From Teratosphaeria epicoccoides (lineage: Eukaryota; Ascomycota; Dothideomycetes; Mycosphaerellales; Teratosphaeriaceae), in contig JADDMT010000295.1 in the NCBI GenBank assembly GCA_021401465.1, positions 1 to 14,922 on the forward strand: DNA of 14,922 nt, in the 5' to 3' direction. Shown here in pieces: positions 1 to 9,297 of this stretch. The notes beneath the pieces were generated by a model. That model did no database searches. It had not been told where the DNA came from and was given only the letters and a program-made list of their open reading frames with translations. Each line of letters begins with the position of its first letter. The first letter of the stretch is position 1. The position numbers were made by a program, and so were the translations under genes.

Positions 1-3000
1 GTCAGAGACATCCTGTTCTAGCGTAGGCTACTAGTATTTGCGTCCGAGAAGTGCGTTCGTCTTCTCTACGCCAAAATGGCCCGCGAGTTCATTGTCATGA
101 TGAATACGGAGGAGCTGCGAACAGAGTGCGCGGTCGGCGGGTACGTAGAGCCTATTGTCAAAGTACCACAAGTTGCCTGACTTGGTCTAGTACTTCAGAC
201 CGCCTATAGTGTCCTGGAGGGCTACACCCTTATTGATCAACTCCGGTTCTCGCTCTTGCAACCGCTAAATAAGTCTCGAGACTTCTTCAAAGGGTTCTTC
301 AGACATCGCATGCTTACTACATGTGAGCTAGTTAACTACCGCACGGATCGAGCTAGACACGGTCGCCACAACTGCTAGATGGGAGGGTTCGTCACTAGCG
401 GAGGCCATGAGGCCCCATTAGACCCGTAGTCGACCTACAAGAGGAGCTAACGACAGATCGCCGCCCTAAACTACAAGCTTCGTTTGCAGCGTAGGGAGAA
501 GCTGTTAGTCACCCTCTTCCCTAGTGTCGTAGTCCGGTTGTCGCGAAGGACCGTCGGCCGGATTCGTCTTTCCGGAACGATGCTAGATAACGAAGTCAAA
601 GCTAGCGAGGAAAGTCGCCTACCTTGCTTGCCGACTACTTAGCTGCTTCACGCCTATGAAGCCGCGAAGGTTGTTATGGTCGGTGAGCACCTTAATAGGG
701 TGCGCTGCGCCTTCGAGGTAGTGTCGGTACTCCTTGAAGCCGTCAACAATAGCCAAAAGCTCTTAGTCGTGAGTCTCGTAGTTAAGCTTAGCGCCCTGCA
801 TCTTCCGCGACTAGAAGGCAATCGGGTACTATCGCGCACTACCTTCGTGCGACTAGAGCTGCGATATAATTGCGGCTATTGCGAATTTTAAAGTATCGGT
901 CTCTATCCGGGTCTTCGTAGCGGGGTCAAAGTGCCGAAGTATAGGCGCAGTTTGAAAAGCTGCTTTAAGTTCAGAGAAGGCCTTGCTCTAAGCCTCCTCC
1001 TAAGGCACTTTCCCTGGCTTTTTTCCTCGAACCGCGCCCTTTGCGAGGGCCGTGAGGGGAGCCACGATCTTCGAGTAAGATCGTATGAATCTGCGGTAGA
1101 AGTTAGTGAATCCTAGGAACACCTGCACTTCTCGGAGGGTAGTCGGCTGCGGCTACTCCGCGATTGCGGACACCCTTCAGTCATCCATGATGACTCCTTC
1201 CGTAGAGACGATGTATCCGAGAAACTCAATCCTATCCGTCAGGAATGAGCACTTCTTTAGGTTCGCGTAGAGGGCGAACTTGCGGAGCCGTTCGAGCACT
1301 ATACTTAGATGCCGCATATGCTCCTCCTTCGAGTCGGAATAGACTAGTATATCGTCTAAATACACTACGCAGCAGGTGTTAACGAGGCCGGCTAGGGCCC
1401 GGTTAATATACGCTTAGAACGTCGCTAGTGCGTTAGTCAAGCCGAATGGCATCACTGTATACTCGAAGTGTCTGTACTACGTTCGGAATGTAGTCTTCTA
1501 CTCGTCGCCCTTTCGGATCGGTATCTAGTAGTAGGCGTCCTTCAAGTCGATAGACGAGAAGATGGCGGCGCGACTAAGGCGGTCAAGCGTCTCGCTAATA
1601 AGTGGTAGGGGGCAGCGGTTCTTCTAGGTCACCGCGTTAAGGCCCCTATAGTTAACGCATAGGCGGAGCGTGTTGTCCTTCTTCGGGACGAACATAACTA
1701 ACGCTCTAGCCTCGCTGTCGCTTCGTCGGATCCACGCGTTCCTTTGCGCCTTGTAGAGGTAGTCTCGAAGTGTCTCGAGCTGCGACTCCGACATAGGGTA
1801 CAGAGGTCGATGCGGAGGATTGTAACCCTCCTTAAGGTTAATCGCATGTTCCGCGTCTAGGGCCCGGGCATAGGCCGCAGCCTCTGCGTCGAAAATATCG
1901 GCGTATTCCTCTAACTCAGGCGGAAGGGTAACGTCTTCCTTGACGTTCCGTATGCGGACCGCATACACGCATTAGACCTTCTTCATGTCCTTGTAGAAGC
2001 TGTGTGCGTCACGCATCCGTACCGCAGGAACTTCGCCTATAGAGCCGTAGAACTAGTTGTCGGTAGCTCTATTAACAACGACTCCCTGCTTGTGGCGCCA
2101 AGGGCGGCCGAGCAGGAGCTCCTCATCAGGAACGTCTTCGGCGTAGAAGACTTCGTTAGTCTCGCGCACTTCTCCCGAGGAGTCCGCGAGTTAGAGGCGC
2201 ACGTTGTACGCGCCTCGAGCCGCTACGCCTTCGCCCCGAAAAGACTTCATGGTAGGCAGCAGGGCTCCTAGGATCGGCTTCAAACTAAGCCGTACGATTA
2301 CCCTCTAGGGTATCACGTTAACCTCCGCAAGGTCATCTAACATACAGTCTACTAGCTCGAGCGAGCCATTAACTCAGACCGCGCCAGATAGGCGCCGCGC
2401 AGGCCACGAGTCTACACTATCGGTGACAGACAGCTTGGATACCCGCGGTAGCTATTCGGTTGTCTCGGGCTTGTCCTTCTTTCGCCTCCCCTCTAGGGAG
2501 GTTTCAGACACCTTGCTTACCTTCTTCCTATCACTTCGTTTGGGACAGCGAGCCGCCTAGTAGTCCCTTACTCCACAGATGTGGCAGCTACTCGGAGGCT
2601 TCTCGCCACCGTCTTTTAGCTCGGAGGGCTTGCTCCTCTGGAATGAACTACCGCGTTAGACGTGACCCCTAGGGCGCTTGTGATAGCGGCCCTTCGGTAG
2701 GTCCTCAGGGCTTAGACGCTTATTGTCCTTACCGCCCGATTTTCCATTTCGCTTCAAGGTGATTTCCATACGTGTCGCAAGGGACACGAGGTCTTGCCGA
2801 GTTGTCGGAAGTTCATGAAAAGTCATGATTATGTTCCGAAGATCGTCATCGAGTTTGACGAGCAAGTGCCGCACGCGTTACGTCTCGGTATAGGGTAGCA
2901 TCTGTCCCTCGAGCGTGGCGAGATAGGTTGCGAAGCTAGAGGTTGTTTGTCCCTTCCCCTGCTTAGCCTTCTCGTACTCGACGGACACGGTAAGGGCGCG

Positions 3001-3750
3001 ATTCCCCGGATCCTCGACCTAGTCGACACAGAACTAGCGAAAGTCCGCCCACGTATACGTTCTGTCGTAGACCCGCATAAGGTCATACCGCTCATGCCAA
3101 TTGTTGCGAGGTTCCTTATCCTCTTCGAGCTACATCACACTAAAGGCGACTCGTTCGCCCTCTGTAGAATATCCGCGTAGGTTAAGCACGAAAACTGCCT
3201 CACACGCCTGCAAGAAAGTTCGAGCCTCCTTCAAGGTGTCTCCCTTAAACGGCTTCGGGTTACGTGCGTTACGACTACCTCCTAGTTAGCCTACTATGGC
3301 CCCGAATTCAGGCACCAAGTTCGCAGGCGCACGCGGAGAGTCTGCGCCTCCTAGTAAGTTGTCTTTGCGGGTCCCTAGCGTGAAATCTCGCTGGATTTCT
3401 TCGTCCGCTAGTTCGTTAGTACCGCTCATGGCGACGTCTTCGTCGTCCTCGCCGTTGTCGCTGCTAGGAGCGGTGCGGCTCTAGCTCTGGTTCGCAAGGC
3501 GGTTCGCGACCTAATCGACAATCATGGCTACGAGGGCCGGGTCGATAGTCGGGGTTAGCTGCGGTCCCTATGCGGGGGGTCTATTGCCTAGTCCGCCGCG
3601 TAATTGTCCTCTAGCGGAACCGTCGCTCGATGTAGTGTCGCTCGCAGCGGTTACTTCTGCGGGCTAGTTACTCGGGCCAGCTTCGCCATCGCGGGCGCTC
3701 AGGATGGCGCTCGCTGCGCGTTAGTTACGAGTTCGTAGTGCTCTAGACAT
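1..3750 (-). pseudogene. gag-pol polyprotein pseudogene, copy A (partial)
   Basis: Decayed fused gag-pol, read on the minus strand from an ATG at 3750 (chosen because it follows the LTR and primer binding site and has the same position in all three copies). All domains share one frame: Gag about 3750-2523 with a zinc knuckle at 2586-2545; protease about 2393-2053; RT about 1923-1043 with YLDD at 1362-1351; RNase H about 913-613; and the start of the integrase zinc domain at 102-1, where only the two His are inside the window. Stops occur throughout. Some are shared with B and C (for example after GDE in RT). Elsewhere A keeps a sense codon that B and C have lost: one Gag TGG (Trp) is intact here and TAG in both others. 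The polyprotein would supply capsid, protease, RT and integrase for retrotransposition, but this copy cannot make it. Confidence 0.92.
2545..2586 (-). other. Gag zinc knuckle (CCHC-type), copy A, degenerate
   Basis: Spacing C-x2-C-x4-Y-x4-C: the first two Cys and the last Cys are present, the zinc-binding His is Tyr, and the next codon is TAG where Trp is expected. This module binds element RNA in nucleocapsid. The His-to-Tyr change (CAC to TAC) fits RIP. Confidence 0.85.
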
Positions 3751-3761
3751 ATCGTAGTATT

Positions 3762-3769
3762 CTCTGCTA
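3762..3769 (-). promoter_or_regulatory. primer binding site of copy A, mutated
   Basis: On the minus strand this reads TAGCAGAG just inside the LTR end, where copy C has TGGCAGAG. A TGG start pairs with the CCA of a tRNA 3' end. The G-to-A change here is a RIP-type lesion that would weaken the priming of minus-strand DNA synthesis. The tRNA is not identified. Confidence 0.6.
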
Positions 3770-3772
3770 GAC

Positions 3773-4161
3773 TGCAAAGCAGGGGGGAGAAAGCAGAACT
3801 AATATAGATGTATGTGCTATATGATATGAAAATATCTCGTAGTGTGACAGAGTAATCCGACCTTTTAGTAGGTACAAGACAGCGCTGCTTTCTGCTTATC
3901 GCAGAGGTAGCGCTAAGGGTGCTTATAACCCCCGACGCTCCTTAATTAGGGAAAGCATGTCCGAGCCTAACCCCGTAGGGGTACCGTAGGGTCAGCGACG
4001 TAGGGGCGTCCTACGTCGACAACTGATCCTACTCAGACGACATACGAGCTAACGTATGTACGAAGGACCCCCTTGCTATATGTGGCAGGGTCACTGCATG
4101 CTAAGGGCGGCCATTAGAACCCATGCGGTTTAAATGGTCCCCTAGTATCAACCGTATCACC
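3773..4161 (-). repeat. LTR of copy A (5' LTR, probably truncated at its outer end)
   Basis: This segment is the reverse complement of 9865-10253, upstream of copy C, with only scattered transitions and no net gap (the LTR hairpin is at 3996-4018 here and 10008-10030 there). The inner end reads TTTGCA on the minus strand, followed three bases later by the primer binding site. The outer end coincides with the start of copy B. Two readings are possible. It may be a complete LTR of about 387 bp beginning TGATAC at 4159. Alternatively it may be the inner 389 bp of a longer LTR of about 983 bp, cut at the A/B junction. I prefer the second because no polypurine tract precedes the matching TGATAC at 9867. 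Confidence 0.8.
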
Positions 4162-4176
4162 TGCTTTACAGTCTAG
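4123..4176 (+). pseudogene. truncated start of the antisense LTR ORF in copy A
   Basis: The first 13 codons (to 4161) encode the same residues as the start of the 201-aa ORF at 9903; one difference (TTC to TTT) is silent. At 4161 the frame crosses the A/B junction and stops after four unrelated codons at TAG 4174-4176. It shows that the ORF's 5' end belongs to the repeated LTR, and that copy A's version has been cut off. Confidence 0.6.
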
Positions 4177-4181
4177 CAGAG
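4174..4181 (+). promoter_or_regulatory. primer binding site of copy B, mutated
   Basis: TAGCAGAG, four bases after the LTR-end remnant that finishes at 4170. It corresponds to TGGCAGAG in copy C at 10257 and carries the same G-to-A change as copy A. Confidence 0.6.
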
Positions 4182-4192
4182 AATACTACGAT

Positions 4193-5420
4193 ATGTCTAG
4201 AGCACTACAAACTCGTAACTAACGCGTAGTAAGCGCCATCCCGAGCGCCCGCGACGGCGAAGCTAGCCTGAGTAACTAGCCCGCAGAAGTACCCGCTACG
4301 AGCGACACTGCATTAAGCGACGGTTCCGCTAGAGGCTAATTACGCGGCGGACAAGGCAATAGACCCCTCGCATAGGGACCGCAGCTAACCCTGACTATTG
4401 ACCTAGCCCTTGTAGCCATGATTGTCGATTAGGTCGCGAACCGCCTTGCGAACTAGAGCTAGAGCCGCACCGCTTCTAGCAGCGACAACGGCGAGGACGA
4501 CGAAGACGTCGCTATGAGCGGTACTAATGAACTAGCAGACGAAGAAATCTAGCGAGATTTCACGCTAGGGACCCGCAAAGACAACCTACTAGGAGGCGTA
4601 GACCCTCTGCGTGTGCCCGCGAACCTAGTGCCTGAATTCAGGGCCATAGTAGGCTAACTAGGAGGTAGTCGTAACGCATGCAACCCGAAGCTGTTTAAGG
4701 GAGACACCTTGAAGGAGGCTCGAACTTTCTTGCAGGCGTGTAAGGCAGTTTTTGTGCTTAACCTACGCGGATATTCCATGGAGGGCAAACGAGTCGCCTT
4801 TAGTGTAATGTAGCTCGAAGAGGATAAGGAACCTCGCAACAATTAGCATGAGCGGTATAACCTTATGCGGGTCTATGACAGAACGTATACGTAGGCGGAC
4901 TTTTGCTAGTTCTATGTTGACTAGGTCGAGGATCCGGGGAATCGCGCCCTTACTATGTCTGTCGAGTACGAGAAGGCTAAGCAGGGGAAGGGACAAACAA
5001 CCTCTAGCTTCGCTACCTACCTCGCTACACTCGAGGGACAGATGCTACCCTATACTAAGACGCAACTTGTGCGGCACTTGCTTGTTAAACTTGATGACAA
5101 TCTTCGGAACATAATCATGACTTTTCATGAACTTCCGACAACTCGGCAAGACCTCGTGTCCCTTGCGACACGTATGGAAATCACCTTGAAGCGAAATGGA
5201 AAATCGGGCGGTAAGGACAATAAGCGTCTAAGCCCCGAGGACCTACCGAAGGGCCGCTATTACAAGCGCCCTAGGGGTTACGTCTAACGCGGTAGTTCAT
5301 TCCGGAGGAGCAAGCCCTCCGAGCCAAAAGACGGTAGCGAGAAGCCTCTAAGTAGCTGCTACATCTGTAGAGCGAGGGACTACTAGGCGGCTCGCTGTCC
5401 TAAACGAAGTGATGGGAAGA
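4193..5420 (+). other. Gag region of copy B with degenerate zinc knuckle
   Basis: About 410 codons. An N-terminal Ser/Pro/acidic part (a run of Asp/Glu near 4490-4515) is followed by the retrotransposon Gag core from about 4685. That core has the familiar phenylalanine-rich FLQA segment near 4730 and a basic Lys/Arg stretch near 5190-5280. The zinc knuckle is at 5357-5398, spaced C-x2-C-x4-Y-x4-C with its His changed to Tyr and the neighbouring Trp to TAG. Gag would form the virus-like particle and bind element RNA. About 16 stops interrupt it. Confidence 0.88.
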
Positions 5421-5549
5421 AGGTAAGCAAGGTGTCCGAAACCTCCCCGGAGGGGAGGCGAAAGAAGGACAAGCCCGAGACAACCGAATGGCTACCGCGG
5501 GTATCTAAGCTGTCTGTCACTGATGGTGTAGACTCGTGGCCTGCGCGGC

Positions 5550-5890
5550 GCCTATCCGGCGCGGTCCGAGTTAATGGCTCGCTCGAGCTAGTAGACTGTA
5601 TGTTAGATGACCTTGCGGAGGTTAACGTGATACCCTAGAGGGTAATCGTACGGCTCGGTTTAAAGCCGATCCTAGGAGCCCTGCTGCCTACTATGAAGTC
5701 TTTTCGGGGCGAAGGCGCAGCGGCTCGAGGCGCGTACAACATGCGCCTCTAACTCGCGGACTCCTCGGGAGAAGTGCGCGAGACTAACGAAGTCTTCTAC
5801 GCCGAAGACGTTCCTGATGAGGAGCTCCTGCTCGGCCGCCCTTGGCGCCACAAGCAGGGAGTCGTTGTTGATGGAGCTACCGACAACTAG
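5550..5890 (+). other. aspartic protease domain of copy B
   Basis: Retropepsin-like region between the zinc knuckle and RT. The active-site loop at 5603-5632 reads LDDLAEVNVI, matching the family pattern hydrophobic-D-S/T-G-A-x-x-N-x-I except that S/T-G is D-L. The C-terminal signature LLLGRPW (about 5825-5845) matches the conserved ILGRPW-like helix segment of Ty3/gypsy proteases. This enzyme would cleave the polyprotein. The DDL loop is present in all three copies and is not a simple RIP product. Assignment rests on both motifs and position. Confidence 0.78.
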
Positions 5891-6019
5891 TTCTACGGCT
5901 CTATAGGCGAAGTTCCTACGGTGCGGATGCGTGACGCACACAGCTTCTACAAGGACATGAAGAAGGTCTAATGCGTGTATGCGGTCCGCATACGGAACGT
6001 CAAGGAAGACGTTACCCTT

Positions 6020-6900
6020 CCGCCTGAGTTAGAGGAATACGCCGATATTTTCGACGCAGAGGCTGCGGCCCATGCCCGGGCCCTAGACGCGGAACATGCG
6101 ATTAACCTTAAGGAGGGTTACAATCCTCCGCATCGACCTCTGTACCCCATGTCGGAATCGCAGCTCGAAACACTTCGAGACTACCTCTACAAGGCGCAAA
6201 GGAACGCGTGGATCCGACGAAGCGACAGCGAGGCTAGAGCGTTAGTTATGTTCGTCCTGAAGAAGGACAACACGCTCCGCCTATGCGTTAACTATAGGGG
6301 CCTTAACGCGGTGACCTAGAAGAACCGCTGCCCCCTACTACTTATTAGCGAGACGCTTGACCGCCTTAGTCGCGCCGCCATCTTCTCGTCTATCGACTTG
6401 AAGGACGCCTACTACCGGATACCGATCCGAAAGGGCGACGAGTAGAAGACCGCATTCCGAACGTAGTACAGACACTTCGAGTATATAGTGATGCCGTTCG
6501 GCTTGACTAACGCACTAGCGACGTTCTAAGCGTATATTAACCGGGCCCTAGCCGGCCTCGTTGACACCTGCTGCGTAGTGTATTTAGACGATATACTAGT
6601 CTATTCCGACTCGAAGGAGGAGCATATGCGGCATCTAAGTATAGTGCTCGAACGGCTCCGCAAGTTCGCTCTCTACGCGAACCTAAAGAAGTGCTCATTC
6701 CTGACGGATAGGATTAAGTTTCTCGGATACATCGTCTCTACGGAAGGAGTCATCATAGATGACTGAAGGGTGTCCGTAATCGCGGAGTAGCCACGGCCGA
6801 CTACCCTCCAAGAAGTGCAGGTGTTCCTAGGATTCACTAACTTCTACCGCAGATTCATACGATCTTACTCGAAGATCGTGGCTCCCCTCACGGCCCTCGC
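6020..6900 (+). other. reverse transcriptase domain of copy B
   Basis: Clear Ty3/gypsy RT. It starts with the usual upstream linker ending near PPHRPLYPMS (6128-6157). The VNYRGLN motif is near 6287-6307, motif A is IDLKDAYYRI with the catalytic Asp at 6395-6397, and MPFGLTNA is near 6491-6514. The catalytic YLDD is intact at 6581-6592, followed by FLGYIVS near 6719-6739. It copies element RNA into DNA in the virus-like particle. Several TAG stops and one TGA (in the DD*RV stretch near 6763) break it. A Pro in the NAPATF-type motif has become Leu (CCA to CTA). Confidence 0.93.
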
Positions 6901-7029
6901 AAAGGGCGCGGTTCGAGGAAAAAAGCCAGGGAAAGTGCCTTAGGAGGAGGCTTAGAGTAAGGCCTTCTCTGAACTTAAAGCAGCTTTTCAAACTGCGCCT
7001 ATACTTCGGCACTTTGACCCTGCTGCGAA

Positions 7030-7330
7030 GACCTGGATAGAGACCGATGCTTCAAAATTCGCAATAGCCGCAATTATATCGCAGCTCTAGTCGCACGAAG
7101 GCAGTGCGCGATGGTACCCGATTGCCTTCTAGTCGCGGAAGATGCAGGGCGCTAAGCTTAACTACGAGACTTACGACCAAGAGCTTTTGGCTATTATTGA
7201 CGGCTTCAAGGAGTACCGACACTACCTCGAAGGCGCAGCGCACCCTATTGAGGTGCTTACCGACTATAACAACCTTCGCGGCTTCATGGGCGTGAAGCAG
7301 CTAAGTAGTCGGCAAGCAAGGTAGGCGACT
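7030..7330 (+). other. RNase H domain of copy B
   Basis: Starts with TDAS (Asp 7046-7048), then YDQELLAI carrying the catalytic Glu (around 7176-7200), then LTDYNNL with the third acidic residue near 7260. The His of the usual TDH motif is Tyr here, a CAC-to-TAC change. It removes the RNA strand during reverse transcription. Stops sit between the first two motifs. Confidence 0.88.
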
Positions 7331-7840
7331 TTCCTCGCTAGCTTTGACTTCGTTATCTAGCATCGTTCCGGAAAGACGAATCCGGCCGACGGTCCTTCGC
7401 GACGACCGGACTACGACACTAGGGAAGAGGGTAACTGACAGCTTCTCCCTACGCTGCAAACGAAGCTTGCAGTTTAGGGCGGCGATCCGTCGTTAGCTCC
7501 TCTTGTAGGTCGACTGCAGGTCTAATAGGGCCTCACAGCCTCCGCTAGTGACGAACCCTCCCATCTAGCAGTTGTGGCGACCGTGTCTAGCTCGATCCGT
7601 GCGGTAGTCAACTAGCTCACATGCGGTAAGCATGCGATGTCTGAAGAACCCTTTAAAGAAGTCTCGAGACTTATTTAGCGGTTACAAGAGCGAGAACCGG
7701 AGTTGATTAATGAGGGTATAGCCCTCTAGGACACCGCAGGCGGTCCGAAGTACTAGACCAAGTCAGGCGACTTGTAGTACTTTAACAATAGGCTCTACGT
7801 ACCCGCTAACCGCGCACTCCGTTCGCAGCTCCTCCGTATT

Positions 7841-7966
7841 CATCATGACGATAAACTCGCGGGCCATTTTGGCGTAGAGAAGACGAACGCACTTCTCGGA
7901 CGCAAATACTAGTAGCCTACGCTAGAACAGGATGTCTCTGACTATGTCAAATCCTGCTAGACGTGC
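7841..7966 (+). other. integrase N-terminal zinc-binding domain (HHCC) of copy B
   Basis: His pair at 7841-7846, a further His in AGHFG at 7865-7867, then Cys 7955-7957 and Cys 7964-7966 in a C-x2-C arrangement with a TAG between them. Two adjacent TAGs near 7910 replace residues of the conserved YYWP-like stretch. Order and spacing match Ty3/gypsy integrases. Confidence 0.88.
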
Positions 7967-8034
7967 CAGATTAGCAAATCTTAGCGCCATCGCCCCTACG
8001 GCGATGCTCAGGCGCTCCTACTACTAGAGAGGCT

Positions 8035-8420
8035 ATGGCAAGACTTGACCATGGATTTCATTACCGATTTGCTGCCAGCAAAGTAGAAAGGCGATGTAGT
8101 TGATGCTGTCCTTGTAGTAGTCGACCGATACTCGAAGATGAATATCTTCATCCTATGTACGAAAAAGTGCACAAGTGGCGAGCTTGCGCGGCTACTTCGC
8201 GACGAAGTCATATAGCGCTTCGGTGTCCCCCGAAGTATCCTATTAGATCGAGGTTCTGTCTTTACTAGTAAATACTAGCAAGAATTTGTGTTTGAGGCGC
8301 GTGTCAAGCACCGCCTAAGTATAGCATTCCATCTACAGACTAATGGTTAGACTGAACGTATGAACTAGACTCTTAAGCAGTACCTTCGGTGCTACTACGC
8401 TAAGAACCAGGATGCCTAGG
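8035..8420 (+). other. integrase catalytic core (DDE) of copy B
   Basis: All three acidic residues are still encoded: Asp in TMDFIT (8054-8056), Asp in LLDRGSVF (8246-8248) and Glu in the TERMN motif (8354-8356). TAG stops flank the Glu, replacing Gln in the usual NGQTERMNQ context. The core would insert the cDNA into the genome. In copy C the matching Glu is Lys. Confidence 0.9.
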
Positions 8421-8754
8421 CCGACGCAATTCCTATGGCGGAATTTGCAGTTAATAACAGCGTGCATACTACTATGCGCATGTCGCCATTTCAGATTCTT
8501 TATGGCTTTAATCTGGAAATACACCTAGAACCGCCTCGGGACGAGTCTTCTGAGGAGAGGGTGCCAGCCGCCGCGGAATCAGCGCGGCGTATGCGCGAGG
8601 TACATTCGGTGCTAATAGAACACTAGAAAAAGGCCTCAGAATCCTAGATTAAACATAATAACACCCGTGCTAAACCGATGTAGTACGCAGTTAGTACGAA
8701 GGTGTTACTATTGACGAAGAATCTCAAGCTGAAACTTCCGAGCAAGAAGATGAC

Positions 8755-8880
8755 GCCAAGGTTCGTCGGACCCTTCTGGATACGCGACGCGATAGGCTCG
8801 CAGGCGTACCGGCTATCGTTGCCATCGTCGTATTGTGTGCACGACGTCTTCTACGTATCTCTACTCGAACCATAGGTACA
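8755..8880 (+). other. integrase GPF/GPY module of copy B
   Basis: RFVGPFWI (ttc at 8762, GPF at 8768-8776) followed by IGSQAYRL and VHDVFYVSLLEP. This is the C-terminal integrase module typical of chromoviruses. The Tyr in VFYVS is His in most relatives, again a CAC-to-TAC type change. It supports the placement of the chromodomain just downstream. Confidence 0.85.
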
Positions 8881-8941
8881 GCGCGAGGGCGAAAAGCCCG
8901 CGGACCCGATGCTAGTAGCAGAAGAGAACGAAGAGTAGGAA

Positions 8942-9100
8942 GTCGAGGGTATTAAGGACAGTATGCGGCGTAAGGGCGCAACGCACTATCTAGTGAAGTA
9001 GAAAGGATACCTACCTAAGTACACATAATGGGTTCCGGCCGAAGACTGCAAGAACGCTCCGGAAGCTATTCGTGAATTCGAAGAGCGGAGGAAGCGTGAG
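8942..9100 (+). other. chromodomain at the integrase C-terminus of copy B
   Basis: The region shows THYLVK, then a TAG (8999-9001) where an aromatic-cage Trp is expected, then KGYLPKYT, a TAA (9026-9028), WVPAEDC, and a helix with NAPEAIREFEERR. This is the YLVKWKGY-type core plus C-terminal helix of a chromodomain. In chromoviruses it binds methylated histone H3 and steers insertion to heterochromatin. Two stops disable it. The matching parts of A and C lie outside the window. Confidence 0.88.
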
Positions 9101-9156
9101 CAGGGCTTGAGAAGGTCGATTCGTAGGAAGATAAGGGTTCCGGAGCAGAATTCTTA

Positions 9157-9297
9157 ACACGTGTATGTAGCGCATGACGCGCGAAGTGACAACGAGAAGC
9201 AAACGCCCTACTCATACATCATTGATGCCTAAAGGCACACCTAGAATAAACCCAAGAAGAACAAGAGACATGCTCGGATTGGCTTCGTAGCTAATGC
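9157..9297 (+). other. tail between chromodomain and antisense ORF; possible polypurine tract
   Basis: The pol frame stays mostly open here (stops at 9155, 9230 and 9239), so this may be the decayed end of pol. A purine-rich run at 9254-9270, broken by two C, sits directly before TG at 9271. That is the layout of a polypurine tract next to a 3' LTR, but the tract is imperfect. Confidence 0.4.

Larger units (their letters stand above)
1..4161 (-). mobile_element. Ty3/gypsy chromovirus copy A, RIP-decayed, 3' end outside window
   Basis: An LTR retrotransposon copy read on the minus strand: partial LTR (3773-4161), primer binding site, then a gag-pol pseudogene running off the window at base 1. 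Domain order Gag, protease, RT, RNase H, integrase marks it as Ty3/gypsy. The chromodomain seen in sister copy B would lie beyond the window edge. Matched positions in A and B sum to 7943 at every checkpoint (gag ATG 3750 with 4193; YLDD 1362 with 6581; LTR end 3773 with 4170), so there is no net indel between them over 3.8 kb. The copy is dead: it has many in-frame stops, mostly TAG. Confidence 0.93.
1..7942. repeat. large inverted repeat: arms 1-3783 and 4160-7942, loop about 376 bp
   Basis: Copies A and B form mirror-image arms of about 3.78 kb around a spacer made only of copy A's LTR. The centre of symmetry is 3971.5. Arms differ by point changes only. The left arm continues beyond the window, so the true arm may be longer. 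Confidence 0.93.

Noticed and set aside
2002..2271. Open frame of 89 codons antisense to the protease/RT region, also present at 5672-5941 and 11686-12024
   Set aside because: It lies opposite well-recognised pol sequence in every copy and has no recognisable protein features. Its recurrence is explained by the gap-free copies.
3773..4161. Independent bidirectional promoter or host intergenic region between A and B
   Set aside because: The whole segment matches the LTR upstream of copy C, so it is element sequence, not host spacer.
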